In this document: piece after piece, positions 1 through 6,909 of the stretch | How the letters are laid out: the number at the start of each line of letters is the position of its first letter | Position numbering within the stretch: the stretch's first letter is position 1 | NCBI GenBank assembly: GCA_023396625.1 | Contig: JAEWVY010000369.1 | Location: 1 to 10,287, forward strand | DNA from: Pseudomonadota bacterium | GTDB lineage: Bacteria; Pseudomonadota; Gammaproteobacteria; Burkholderiales; Burkholderiaceae_C | Reading direction: 5' to 3' | DNA length: 10,287 bases | Position numbers and translations under genes: made by a program | The notes under the pieces: generated by a model | What the model was told of the DNA's origin: nothing | Databases searched by the model: none | What the model saw: only the letters and a program-made list of their open reading frames with translations

Positions 1-134
1 CTCCAGAGGACCAGCGCGATGACGGTGTTGAGCAGGGCCACGCGCCAGAACGCCTGGCCCATGTCGGCCCAGAAGGTGTCACGCCAGGGGCGGGGCATTT
101 CGGGGTCGGGGGCTGGATGAGGGGTGGGGTTCAT
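1..134 (-). CDS. N-terminus of a membrane protein, possibly a sensor histidine kinase (truncated by window edge)
   Basis: An open frame on the minus strand starts with ATG at 134-132 and runs off the left edge without a stop, giving 44 residues. It begins with a proline-rich stretch (MNPTPHPAPDPEMPRPW). A short amphipathic part with several Trp/Phe follows, and then a hydrophobic run (VALLNTVIALVLW) that looks like the start of a first transmembrane helix. The hydrophilic leader followed by a 'LLNTVIAL' helix resembles the membrane N-terminus of LytS/AlgZ-type histidine kinases of Burkholderiales. That is recognition by style only, because no kinase domain is inside the window. No clear Shine-Dalgarno sequence precedes the ATG, and an internal ATG (codon 13) could be used instead. 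The gene is divergent from uppP. I am fairly sure it is coding and unsure of its function. Confidence 0.45.
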   Translation of the reverse strand, partial: MNPTPHPAPDPEMPRPWRDTFWADMGQAFWRVALLNTVIALVLW

Positions 135-365
135 GGCGGGGTGGGCTGGCGGCATTGTCGGGGGTTTCGGGGCAATTGGCTTTCACCGCCCGGAACGGGC
201 CGCGCCAGTGTGGCCTGGACCGCGTGGCCAGGCCAGCGTCATCCGATCAGTTGCGTCGAGACGTCGCCAATCGCGGCCTGGACGGCGTCAGACGATAATT
301 CCGCCAGCCGCACCGGCAGGGCATCGTCCCCAGATGGCGCCGTGGGGCAATTTTCTGGGGATGTT
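135..365. promoter_or_regulatory. Intergenic region between divergent genes, upstream of uppP
   Basis: This 231-nt stretch lies between two divergently oriented starts and must hold the uppP promoter. The best -10-like match on the plus strand is GATAAT at 294-299, but there is no convincing -35 hexamer 16-18 nt before it. The purine block GGGGA at 357-361 is a usable Shine-Dalgarno sequence 4 nt before the proposed uppP GTG. Open frames here are extensions of neighbouring frames and do not look like proteins. Confidence 0.3.
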
Positions 366-1190
366 GTGGATAGTATTTTGCTGATCAAGGCCGTGCTCAT
401 GGGCGTGGTCGAGGGGTTGACCGAGTTTTTGCCGATTTCGTCCACCGGGCACCTGATCCTGGCCGGCACGTTGCTGGGTTTTGACGATGAAAAGGCGAAA
501 GTGTTCGACATCGCCATCCAGACCGGCGCCATCTTCGCGGTGGTGATCGTGTACTGGCACAAGATCAGCCAGACACTGCTGGCCCTGCCCAGCCAGCGGC
601 AGGCGCAACGCTTCGCGCTGAACGTGCTGGTGGGCTTCCTGCCCGCCGCCGTGGTCGGCCTGCTGGTCTACAAGGCCATCAAGACCTATCTGTTCAACGC
701 GCCCGTGGTGGCCGGTGCCTTCATCGTGGGCGCCTTCGTCATCCTGTGGGTCGAAAAGCGGGCACGCCTGGCGCCTCACTTGCACGAGGTGGACGACATG
801 ACACTCTTGGACGCGTTCAAGGTCGGCCTGGTCCAGTGCCTGGGCATGATCCCGGGCACCAGCCGCAGCGGCGCCACCATCATCGGCGGCATGCTGATGG
901 GCCTGAGCCGCAAGGCCGCCACCGAGTTTTCCTTCTACCTGGCCATTCCCACGCTGGTGGGCGCGGGCGCCTTCAGTCTGTACAAGGAATGGAAGCTGCT
1001 GTCGCTGGCCGATCTGCCGCTGTTCCTGGTCGGGCTGGTGGTGTCGTTCGTCAGCGCCTGGCTGTGCATCCGCTGGCTGCTGCGCTACGTGGCCTCGCAC
1101 AGCTTCGTGCCCTTCGCGTACTACCGCATCGCGTTCGGCGTGGTGGTGCTGGCGACGGCGTGGACCGGCGCGGTCCGCTGGACTGCCTGA
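366..1190 (+). CDS. uppP: Undecaprenyl-diphosphate phosphatase UppP (BacA family)
   Basis: This integral membrane enzyme removes one phosphate from undecaprenyl diphosphate, regenerating the lipid carrier for peptidoglycan and other envelope polymers. Raised levels give bacitracin resistance. The 274-residue product matches the usual length of about 270. Near the N-terminus is the first family signature (EGLTEFLPISSTGHL, about residues 16-30) with the conserved Glu16, Glu20 and His29. The second signature, PGTSRSG (163-169), holds the catalytic arginine (Arg167). Long hydrophobic segments alternate through the protein, as expected for a polytopic phosphatase. The GTG at 366 is chosen because GGGGA lies 4 nt upstream and the product then starts MDSILLIKAV, as family members do. 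The ATG at 361 is out of frame, and in-frame starts further left add an implausible non-membrane leader. The gene stands alone and converges on the hydrolase gene. Confidence 0.95.
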   Translation: MDSILLIKAVLMGVVEGLTEFLPISSTGHLILAGTLLGFDDEKAKVFDIAIQTGAIFAVVIVYWHKISQTLLALPSQRQAQRFALNVLVGFLPAAVVGLLVYKAIKTYLFNAPVVAGAFIVGAFVILWVEKRARLAPHLHEVDDMTLLDAFKVGLVQCLGMIPGTSRSGATIIGGMLMGLSRKAATEFSFYLAIPTLVGAGAFSLYKEWKLLSLADLPLFLVGLVVSFVSAWLCIRWLLRYVASHSFVPFAYYRIAFGVVVLATAWTGAVRWTA

Positions 1191-1195
1191 GCCGC

Positions 1196-1218
1196 GCCTG
1201 CGGGCAAAGCCTTCAGGC
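1196..1218. terminator. Possible weak bidirectional hairpin between convergent genes
   Basis: GCCTG (1196-1200) can pair with CAGGC (1214-1218), and inside it GGC-AAA-GCC can form a smaller stem. It sits between the uppP stop and the end of the convergent hydrolase gene and overlaps the latter's stop codon. There is no U-tract on either strand, so a terminator role is only a guess. Confidence 0.2.
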
Positions 1219-2016
1219 CCCGAGGTTGCGCAGCGCGGCTTCGATCGCGGCGGCCGTGGCGAGCGGTTTTTCCATCGGAAACAGATGACTGCCGTCGAGC
1301 ATCATCACGCGGCCCTTGACCAGCTTCTCGGTCATAGCCATGCCGACCTGGCGCATTTCCTGCGAACGGGTGCCGCCGATGAACGCGGCGGGGCACTTGA
1401 GCGGGTGCTGACGCAGCAGCCGGTCGAGGTTGTCGGGCAGGGTGTTGTAGATGGCGGTCTCGACCTGGCGGTCGAAGCTCAGCACACGTTGCCCCTCTTC
1501 GTCGTGGGTGCCGTGGTCGATGTAGTCGGCCAGGACTTGCGGGTCCCAGCGGGCGAAGGCCTTTTTATGGCGGAAGTGTTCGAGCGCCGCGTCGCGGCTG
1601 GCCCAGTGGTTGCGTCGGGCGCGGCTGATGCGGCCCGGCGTCAGCGAGCCGATCAACGGCGTGCGTTTGACCGCGCCCAGCGCGGTGGCCCGCCAGCCGC
1701 CGAGGACCGGTGAGTCGATGAGCAGCACGCCACGCGCCAGTTCAGGGTGCCGGGCCGCCGCCATGAGGCTCAGGAAGCCGCCCAGCGAGTGGCCGACCAG
1801 GAAGGCGGGCTGGCCCGCGCGTCGCGCTGCCTCGCCGGCGAAGTCGGCCAGTTGCCGCACGAGATGCGGCCAGTTGTTGGTGACGGGGTATTCGGGGTCA
1901 TGTCCGAACCGCTCGACCGCGACGACGGTGAAGCCGCGCAAGCGCAGGCTCTCGAACAGCACGCGGTAGGTGCTGGCGGAAAAACTGTTGGCGTGGGAGA
2001 AGACGATCAGTGCCAT
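1213..2016 (-). CDS. Alpha/beta hydrolase
   Basis: A 267-residue single-domain alpha/beta-hydrolase-fold protein, probably cytoplasmic because no signal peptide or membrane helix is seen. The nucleophile elbow is GHSLGG (residues 75-80), with Ser77 as catalytic serine. The likely catalytic His is His244 in DGSHLFPMEKP. The N-terminal strand IVFSHANSFSA holds the usual His-Ala/Gly oxyanion-hole region. The acid residue is probably an Asp around 195-215 but cannot be fixed by eye. The substrate is unknown; esterase, thioesterase or C-C hydrolase are all possible. The ATG at 2016 gives the natural start of the first beta strand. The gene begins 12 nt after the Anbu stop and is probably co-transcribed with it, so a shared role is conceivable but unproven. 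Confidence 0.88.
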   Translation of the reverse strand: MALIVFSHANSFSASTYRVLFESLRLRGFTVVAVERFGHDPEYPVTNNWPHLVRQLADFAGEAARRAGQPAFLVGHSLGGFLSLMAAARHPELARGVLLIDSPVLGGWRATALGAVKRTPLIGSLTPGRISRARRNHWASRDAALEHFRHKKAFARWDPQVLADYIDHGTHDEEGQRVLSFDRQVETAIYNTLPDNLDRLLRQHPLKCPAAFIGGTRSQEMRQVGMAMTEKLVKGRVMMLDGSHLFPMEKPLATAAAIEAALRNLGA

Positions 2017-2028
2017 GTGCGGGCCGGG

Positions 2029-2856
2029 TCAGATCAGTTTTTCCGACGGCGAACCGATCTTGCGCAGCCGTGTGCTGCGCCCGGACTCCACCATCAGCGG
2101 CACGCCGGTGGCGCCGCCGTTCCAGACCGGGTCCTCGATGCTGTCGAACACCTCGCGCAGCTTCTGGCCCCAGCTGTCGTGCAGCATGCGGAAATAGGGG
2201 TTGTGCTCGTCGATGCAGACCAGGCGCTCGGTCTGGAAGCGGTCCACCTCGTACACCACCAGATCCAGCGGCAGGCCCACCGAGAGGTTGGACTTGAGCG
2301 TGGAGTCCATGGACACCAGCGCGCACTTGGCGGCCTCGTCCAGCGGCGTGGCCGGGGTGATGACCCGGTCGAGCACCGGCTTGCCGTACTTGGATTCGCC
2401 GACCTGGAAATACGGCGTCTCGGGCGTGGCCTCGATGAAGTTGCCCGCCGAGTAGATCTGGAACAGGCGCATGCCTTCGCCCCGGATCTGTCCCCCGAAA
2501 ATCAGCGAGACATTGAATTCGACCCCCGAGGCCTTGAGCGAGGCGGCGTCCCGGTCGTACACGTGGCGCACGGCGGCGCCGAGCACGCGGGCGGCGTCGA
2601 ACATGCTCTTGGCATTCCAGATGGTGATGGGCTCGCCGCTTTCGACGTCCTTGAGCTGCTCGACCTGCAAAATCTCGCGCACCGACTGGGAGATGCTCAG
2701 GTTGCCGGCGGACAGCAGCACCATGAATCGGTCGTCCGGCTTTTCATAGACGATCATCTTGCGGAAGGTGCTGATCTGGTCCAGCCCCGCGTTGGTGCGC
2801 GAGTCGGAGAGGAATACCAGGCCGGCGTTGAGCTTGATGGCGACGCAGTACGTCAT
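2029..2856 (-). CDS. Anbu proteasome-type peptidase (Ntn-hydrolase, HslV/20S-beta related)
   Basis: A 275-residue protein of the proteasome/HslV fold. It matches the bacterial Anbu ('ancestral beta subunit') type: it begins MTYCVAIKLNAGLVFLSDSR, followed by TNAG and FRKM. After removal of Met1, Thr2 becomes the N-terminal nucleophile. Asp18 and Lys33 then fall at mature positions 17 and 32, the spacing expected for proteasome-class Ntn-hydrolases. Anbu particles are known to self-assemble from a single subunit type without the usual ring ATPase; their peptidase substrates are poorly known. The ATG at 2856 is chosen because it exposes this Thr, although the same frame stays open about 250 nt further upstream. 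The alpha/beta hydrolase gene follows after 12 nt. The transglutaminase-like, alpha-E and ATP-grasp partner genes often described beside Anbu are absent from this window. Confidence 0.9.
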   Translation of the reverse strand: MTYCVAIKLNAGLVFLSDSRTNAGLDQISTFRKMIVYEKPDDRFMVLLSAGNLSISQSVREILQVEQLKDVESGEPITIWNAKSMFDAARVLGAAVRHVYDRDAASLKASGVEFNVSLIFGGQIRGEGMRLFQIYSAGNFIEATPETPYFQVGESKYGKPVLDRVITPATPLDEAAKCALVSMDSTLKSNLSVGLPLDLVVYEVDRFQTERLVCIDEHNPYFRMLHDSWGQKLREVFDSIEDPVWNGGATGVPLMVESGRSTRLRKIGSPSEKLI

Positions 2857-3125
2857 GGGAAATGGAGCTATTGAGGGAAAACCATGAGTGTAGTGCCGTG
2901 CCGTGGCGTGCCGGCACCAGCGCGTGATTCGCGGAAGACGGTGGCCGTGGCGGCCGGACCGGGGAAGGCCATGACGCGCCGCTTCGTTGCTTCGTGCCGG
3001 CATGGCAGAACACATCCTGCCGTCCGGTTCGGAGCGTTTTTTTCGTGGCGCGGTCTGCTGGCCAATAATTCGTCTGCCGTGGCGTGGCCACCGAACGCAA
3101 TGCAATCACCTTAGGAGAAGAACGC
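2857..3125. promoter_or_regulatory. Divergent intergenic region between Anbu and the exported protein
   Basis: This 269-nt gap lies between oppositely oriented genes and must carry both promoters. For the rightward gene, AATAAT (3064-3069) is a possible -10, but no good -35 stands before it. AGGAG at 3113-3117 is an excellent ribosome binding site for the GTG at 3126. On the leftward side I see no clear Shine-Dalgarno sequence before the Anbu ATG. The word GTGCCGGCA occurs twice (about 2908 and 2995). GTGCCG and CGGCAC near 2894-2913 form a perfect 6-bp inverted repeat of unknown meaning. Confidence 0.35.
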
Positions 3126-3584
3126 GTGAATCCGAACATGACCGTATCCCAGCACACCCGCTTGCCCGGCGGGCTCGTGAAGACCTGTGCCGCGATGGCA
3201 CTTGCCGCCCTGGTGGCCCTGCCATCGGTTCCGGCAATGGCCCAGAATGCCGGTGTCGCGGTCTACCCCGGTGCCAAGCCGGATGCGGCCACCAGCGAAT
3301 TCCTGCGCAGCCAGATGGGCGTGGAGGGCGCCGCCTATCGCACGAACGACAGCCTGCCGAAGGTGGCGGCCTTCTACCAGCAGCAGCCGGGCATGAAGCC
3401 CATGGGCGACGCGACCAAGGATTCGGCGGCGTTCGTGGCCGGGTGCAAAGAGGCATTCAACGCCGTGATGAAGAAGAAAATGACCACTGGCTGCACCCAC
3501 CAAGTCACGGTCCAGAACCCCTGGATGGACATGAAGACGGGCAAGATGGTGGCGGACACGCTGGTTTCCATCGTCAAGCAGTAG
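3126..3584 (+). CDS. Small exported protein of unknown function
   Basis: A 152-residue protein with a clear Sec signal peptide. A positively charged start (TRLPGGLVKT) is followed by a hydrophobic core (AAMALAALVALP) and then the cleavage site AMA|QN between residues 39 and 40, leaving about 113 mature residues. The mature part begins VAVYPGAKPD and continues with a segment (about 55-85) rich in small polar residues, ending KVAAFYQQQPG. Cys107 and Cys123 are the only mature cysteines and could form a disulfide in the periplasm. The chosen start is GTG at 3126, with AGGAG 8 nt upstream; the in-frame ATG at 3138 is too far from that site. No enzymatic motif is visible and I do not recognise a named family. 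It stands alone, divergent from Anbu and convergent with the gene after mutS. Confidence 0.82.
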   Translation: MNPNMTVSQHTRLPGGLVKTCAAMALAALVALPSVPAMAQNAGVAVYPGAKPDAATSEFLRSQMGVEGAAYRTNDSLPKVAAFYQQQPGMKPMGDATKDSAAFVAGCKEAFNAVMKKKMTTGCTHQVTVQNPWMDMKTGKMVADTLVSIVKQ

Positions 3585-3594
3585 GGGCCCGGGC

Positions 3595-3620
3595 GCCCGC
3601 AGACCGCGGGGCGTGCGGGC
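3595..3620. terminator. Possible terminator hairpin between convergent genes
   Basis: GCCCGCA (3595-3601) and TGCGGGC (3614-3620) form a perfect 7-bp stem with a 12-nt loop. It starts 11 nt after the stop of the exported-protein gene and ends 4 nt before the stop of the convergent small gene. Position and stem strength fit a shared bidirectional terminator. There is no U-tract on either side, so it may act only with Rho or as an RNA-stabilising structure. Confidence 0.35.
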
Positions 3621-3623
3621 CGG

Positions 3624-3890
3624 TCAGCAGGTTTCCCAGAAGGCCTCGATCAGTTCGCCCTGGGCATCCGTCAGCCACCATTCGATCACTGCGTCGCGCT
3701 GCCCCATGCCCAGGAGGCCCAGCGCCCCGCGTGGGCTGGCCAGGCGCGGGCAACGCCAGAGCTGGTCGCCGGGCCGGGCCATGGCCAGAACCCTGGCACG
3801 CACGGAGGGAGGCACCTCGGACGAATGCATGTCCACCGGGCGGTCTTCGCCATCGCCGATGTCTTCCGGTGCCGCGGGGCGGGGGCGCAT
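3624..3890 (-). CDS. 88-residue hypothetical protein downstream of mutS
   Basis: A small frame of 88 codons begins at ATG 3890, only 8 nt after the mutS stop. A purine-rich stretch (AGGGTAGGG) spans the mutS stop and is well placed as its ribosome binding site, suggesting translational coupling. The first 25 residues are polar, with Pro and Asp. The rest (VRARVLAMARPGDQLWRC, then a Trp-Trp segment around 71-72, ending EAFWETC) looks like a compact mixed alpha/beta domain. There is no signal peptide, membrane helix or known motif. The same frame continues open leftward through mutS because of GC bias, and that extension is not real. The alternative start at Met21 would give 68 residues. Function unknown; the mutS link may only reflect transcription. 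Confidence 0.6.
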   Translation of the reverse strand: MRPRPAAPEDIGDGEDRPVDMHSSEVPPSVRARVLAMARPGDQLWRCPRLASPRGALGLLGMGQRDAVIEWWLTDAQGELIEAFWETC

Positions 3891-3898
3891 GTCAGGCC

Positions 3899-6529
3899 CT
3901 ACCCTGCCAGCTTCTTGAGCCGGTACAGCGCCTCCAGCGCCTCGCGGGGCGAGAGTGCATCGGGGTCGATTTCGGCCAGCCGCTGTTCGATGGCGCTGGG
4001 CGGCGGCGCCTCTGGCGCCGGGGGCGGCGCGAACAGGTCCACCTGGGCGCGGCTTTCGCTGGCGCCGGCTTCGAGGCTGGCGAGCGCGTGGCGCGCGTGC
4101 GCCAGCACCGGCGCGGGGATGCCGGCCAGGCGCGCGACTTGGATGCCGTAGCTGCGGTTGGCCGGACCTGGCTGGATCTCGTGCAGGAACACGATGTCGT
4201 GGCCGGACTCCGCCGCGCTCACGTGCACGTTGACGGCGGCGTGGTGGCTCGCGGGGAACTCGGTCAGCTCGAAGTAGTGGGTGGCGAACAGGGTGTAGGC
4301 CTGGGTCCGGTCGTGCAGGTGGGCGGCGATGCCGCTGGCCAGCGCCAGCCCGTCGAAGGTGCTGGTGCCGCGGCCGATCTCGTCCATCAGCACCAGGCTG
4401 TGGGGCGTGGCGCCGTGCAGGATCTGCGCGGCTTCGGTCATCTCCAGCATGAAGGTGGACTGCGCGTTGGCCAGGTCGTCGGCGGCGCCGATGCGTGTGT
4501 GGATGGCGTCGATGGGGCCCAGGCGGCAGGCGGCAGCCGGCACGTAACTGCCCATGCTGGCGAGCAGCACGATCAACGCCACCTGGCGCATGTAGGTGGA
4601 CTTGCCGCCCATGTTCGGGCCGGTGATGACCTGCATGCGCTGTTTCGGGCCCAGCACGGTGTCGTTGGCGATGAAGCTGCCGCCCGAGGTCTCGGCCAGC
4701 CGGGCCTCGACCACCGGGTGGCGGCCGCCGCGAATCTCGATGCAGGGTGCCGCGACGAACTCCGGTGCGCACCAGTTCAGCGTCAGCGAGCGCTCGGCCA
4801 GCGCGCACAGCGCATCCAGCGCTGCCAGCGAGCGCGCCAGCCGGGTCAGTGCGGGCACGAAGGCTTGCAGCCGGTCCAGCAACTGGTCGTAGAGCCATTT
4901 TTCGCGGGCCAGGGCGCGCTCCTGGGCCGAGAGCGCCTTGTCCTCGAAAGCCTTGAGCTCGGGCGTGATGAAGCGCTCGGCGTTCTTGAGCGTCTGGCGC
5001 CGGCGGTAGTCGTCGGGCACCTTGTCGAGCTGACCTTGGGTGACCTCGATGTAGAAGCCGTGCACCTTGTTGTACTGCACGCGCAGGTTGGCGATGCCGG
5101 TGCGGGCTTTTTCGCGTGTTTCCAGGTCGAGCAGGAAGCCGTCGCAATGGGTCTGGATGGCGCGCAGTTCGTCCAGTTCGGCGTCCAGGCCGGGGGCGAT
5201 GACGCCGCCGTCGCGCACCAGGGCGGCCGGTTCGTCGAGCAGCGCCTGCACCAGCAGGGCGGCACATCCCTCGGGCGGGGTGAGATCCCTGGAAATTTCA
5301 GCTAAAAGTGGCGTTTCCCAGTATGAAATGGATAAAGTATGCTCTGCTTTTTGTAGTGATTGGCGCAGCGCCACGAGTTCACGGGGACGCACCTGCCGCA
5401 GGGCCACGCGCGCGCTGATGCGTTCCACGTCGCTGCTGCCCTTGAGCGCGGCGCGCAGCGCCTGCCAGGGACCCGTGCCTCCTTCGCCCCGCAAAACGGC
5501 CAGGGCGGCCAGCCGTGCGCGGGCACAGGCGCGGTCGCGTTCAGGCTCCAGCAGCCAGTGCTTGAGCATGCGGCTGCCCATGCCGGTCATGCAGGTGTCG
5601 AGCAGTGACAGCAGTGTCGGGGCGTCCTCGCCGCGCAGCGTGCGCACCAGCTCCAGATTGCGGCGCGTGGTCGGCGGCAGATCGATCAGCGTGCCGTCGC
5701 GGTGCACGCGCAGTTGCTGCACGTGCGAGAGGGCGCGGCCCTGTGTGTGTTCGGCCCAGGTCAGCAGGGCGCCGGCCGCGGCGTGGGCGAGCGGCAGCGC
5801 CGTGGCGTCCCAGGCATCGAGGCTGGCGGCCTGCAGCTGACCGAGCAACTTGCGTTCGCCGAATGTGGCGTCGAACTGCCAGCCCGGCCGTGGGCTCAGC
5901 GTCAGTCGTCGGTCGGCCTGGCTTTGCAAGGCCCGGAGACCTTGTTCGAACGCAGGCGGGGTCTCGCTGCTGAACAGCAGTTCACTGGGCGCCGCGCGCG
6001 CCAGCCAGGGGGCGAGCGCGTCGCTGTCGCATTCGGTCAGGTGCAGTTCGGCCTGGGTGACGCTCAGCCAGGCCAGGCCGCAGCGCCCGCGCGGGCCGGG
6101 ATGCACGGCCATCAGAACCGATTCGACCTTGTCGGAAAGCAGTTCGCTGTCGGTCAGCGTCCCGGGGGTGACCACCCGGACGACCTTGCGCTCCACCGGC
6201 CCCTTGGCCGTGGCGACGTCGCCCACCTGCTCGCAGATGGCCACGGATTCGCCCTGGTCGATGAGCCGCGCGAGGTAGTTCTCCATCGCGTGAAAGGGCA
6301 CACCCGCCATGACCACGGGCTGACCCGCCGACTGTCCGCGCCGTGTGAGCGTGATGTCGAGCAGGCGCGAGGCCTTCTCCGCGTCGGCGTAGAACAGCTC
6401 GTAGAAATCACCCATCCGATAGAACACCAGCGTGTCTGGATATTCCGCCTTGATGGCGAGGTACTGGGCCATCATGGGGGTGTGCTTCTCCAACCCTTCC
6501 GATGCGCTGCCTGGCGATGCTTGATCCAT
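3899..6529 (-). CDS. mutS: DNA mismatch repair protein MutS
   Basis: MutS finds mismatches and small loops in DNA and, with ATP, recruits MutL to start repair. The product has 876 residues, close to the usual 850-880. The N-terminal mismatch-binding domain has the GDFYE motif with the intercalating Phe42 and Glu44. The clamp/lever region follows in the middle. The C-terminal ATPase carries Walker A GPNMGGKST (637-645) and Walker B LMDEIGRGTST, with Asp716 and Glu717. The extreme C-terminus, EALYRLKKLAG, is the standard ending. The ATG at 6529 is preferred because family proteins start shortly before EKHTPMMAQYL. The frame is open to 6607, but that extension has no family character. No Shine-Dalgarno sequence precedes 6529. 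Oddity: codons 390-414 are AT-rich and full of rare codons. An 88-residue gene follows after 8 nt. Confidence 0.97.
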   Translation of the reverse strand: MDQASPGSASEGLEKHTPMMAQYLAIKAEYPDTLVFYRMGDFYELFYADAEKASRLLDITLTRRGQSAGQPVVMAGVPFHAMENYLARLIDQGESVAICEQVGDVATAKGPVERKVVRVVTPGTLTDSELLSDKVESVLMAVHPGPRGRCGLAWLSVTQAELHLTECDSDALAPWLARAAPSELLFSSETPPAFEQGLRALQSQADRRLTLSPRPGWQFDATFGERKLLGQLQAASLDAWDATALPLAHAAAGALLTWAEHTQGRALSHVQQLRVHRDGTLIDLPPTTRRNLELVRTLRGEDAPTLLSLLDTCMTGMGSRMLKHWLLEPERDRACARARLAALAVLRGEGGTGPWQALRAALKGSSDVERISARVALRQVRPRELVALRQSLQKAEHTLSISYWETPLLAEISRDLTPPEGCAALLVQALLDEPAALVRDGGVIAPGLDAELDELRAIQTHCDGFLLDLETREKARTGIANLRVQYNKVHGFYIEVTQGQLDKVPDDYRRRQTLKNAERFITPELKAFEDKALSAQERALAREKWLYDQLLDRLQAFVPALTRLARSLAALDALCALAERSLTLNWCAPEFVAAPCIEIRGGRHPVVEARLAETSGGSFIANDTVLGPKQRMQVITGPNMGGKSTYMRQVALIVLLASMGSYVPAAACRLGPIDAIHTRIGAADDLANAQSTFMLEMTEAAQILHGATPHSLVLMDEIGRGTSTFDGLALASGIAAHLHDRTQAYTLFATHYFELTEFPASHHAAVNVHVSAAESGHDIVFLHEIQPGPANRSYGIQVARLAGIPAPVLAHARHALASLEAGASESRAQVDLFAPPPAPEAPPPSAIEQRLAEIDPDALSPREALEALYRLKKLAG

Positions 6530-6909
6530 ATAAATCAACAACTTATCTTGTTCTGAAGGCGCTGGGTGTCTTCGTCCGCCGTCATTCGCCTTCAGGTGAC
6601 CCGTCATTGTGGGCGCCTGCAGGAAATCGAAACGCGATCCTGGCCGTCCACGCCATTGTCAGTCCCCCTTGGGGCGATCGAGGTGTTCGTGGTCTCAGCG
6701 CGGAAAGCAGGGGGAGTGCCTGGTCAATAAAAAGCAATCCGAAAGGGCGAAGCCCGCCCCGAAGGATACGCTGCCTCACCGGCGCGCGCGCATCGTCGCT
6801 TTTTTTGACAGGCCGAGCGGGGCGGCCCGGTTCGGCTTGGTCGCGGCAGGCCTCGGTCTTCGAGGCATGGGGTTCGGTTGTTACCCCGCGGTGGTGGTCG
6901 CGACGGCAT
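6530..6909. other. 380-nt gene-poor stretch between mutS and the ars operon
   Basis: No convincing gene is seen here; frames on both strands read as low-complexity Arg/Pro-rich sequence without family character. It must include the leftward mutS promoter, whose last 30-40 nt before the ATG are AT-rich, with weak -10-like words such as GATAAG. It contains several short inverted repeats: TCCCCCT (6663-6669) with AGGGGGA (6709-6715), GGGC-GAA-GCCC (6745-6755), and GCCTCG-GTCTT-CGAGGC (6850-6866). A run of seven T on the plus strand follows GTCGC at about 6800. It may be the scar or edge of an inserted cassette, or a dispersed intergenic repeat; neither can be decided from this window. Confidence 0.4.
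6729..6755 (-). terminator. Weak terminator candidate downstream of acr3
   Basis: On the minus strand GGGC-TTC-GCCC (6755 to 6745) forms a short 4-bp GC stem. It is followed by TTTCGGATTGC and then five T (6733-6729). The stem is short and the T-run begins about 11 nt late, so it is only a candidate end for the ars transcript, roughly 160 nt after the acr3 stop. Confidence 0.22.

Noticed and set aside
1747..2874. Plus-strand open frame of 375 codons opposite Anbu and the hydrolase
   Set aside because: Low-complexity His/Gln/Gly/Val-rich antisense frame; both minus-strand genes have clear catalytic motifs.
3891..5267. Minus-strand open frame continuous with the 88-residue gene, running through mutS
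   Set aside because: It is an out-of-frame reading of mutS, extremely Arg/Pro/Ala-rich. Only the part after the ATG at 3890 looks protein-like and has a ribosome binding site.
2987..5305. Plus-strand open frame of 772 codons
   Set aside because: It lies opposite mutS and the small gene and reads through the exported-protein gene in another frame. Its composition (His/Gln/Gly/Arg-rich) is typical of antisense frames in GC-rich DNA, and no family motif is seen.
5702..6556. Plus-strand open frame of 284 codons opposite the mutS 5' half
   Set aside because: Antisense shadow of mutS with no recognisable domain.
6530..6607. N-terminal extension of MutS by 26 codons
   Set aside because: The extra residues (polar, Gly/Arg/His-rich) do not match MutS N-termini, and no Shine-Dalgarno sequence precedes the ATG at 6607.
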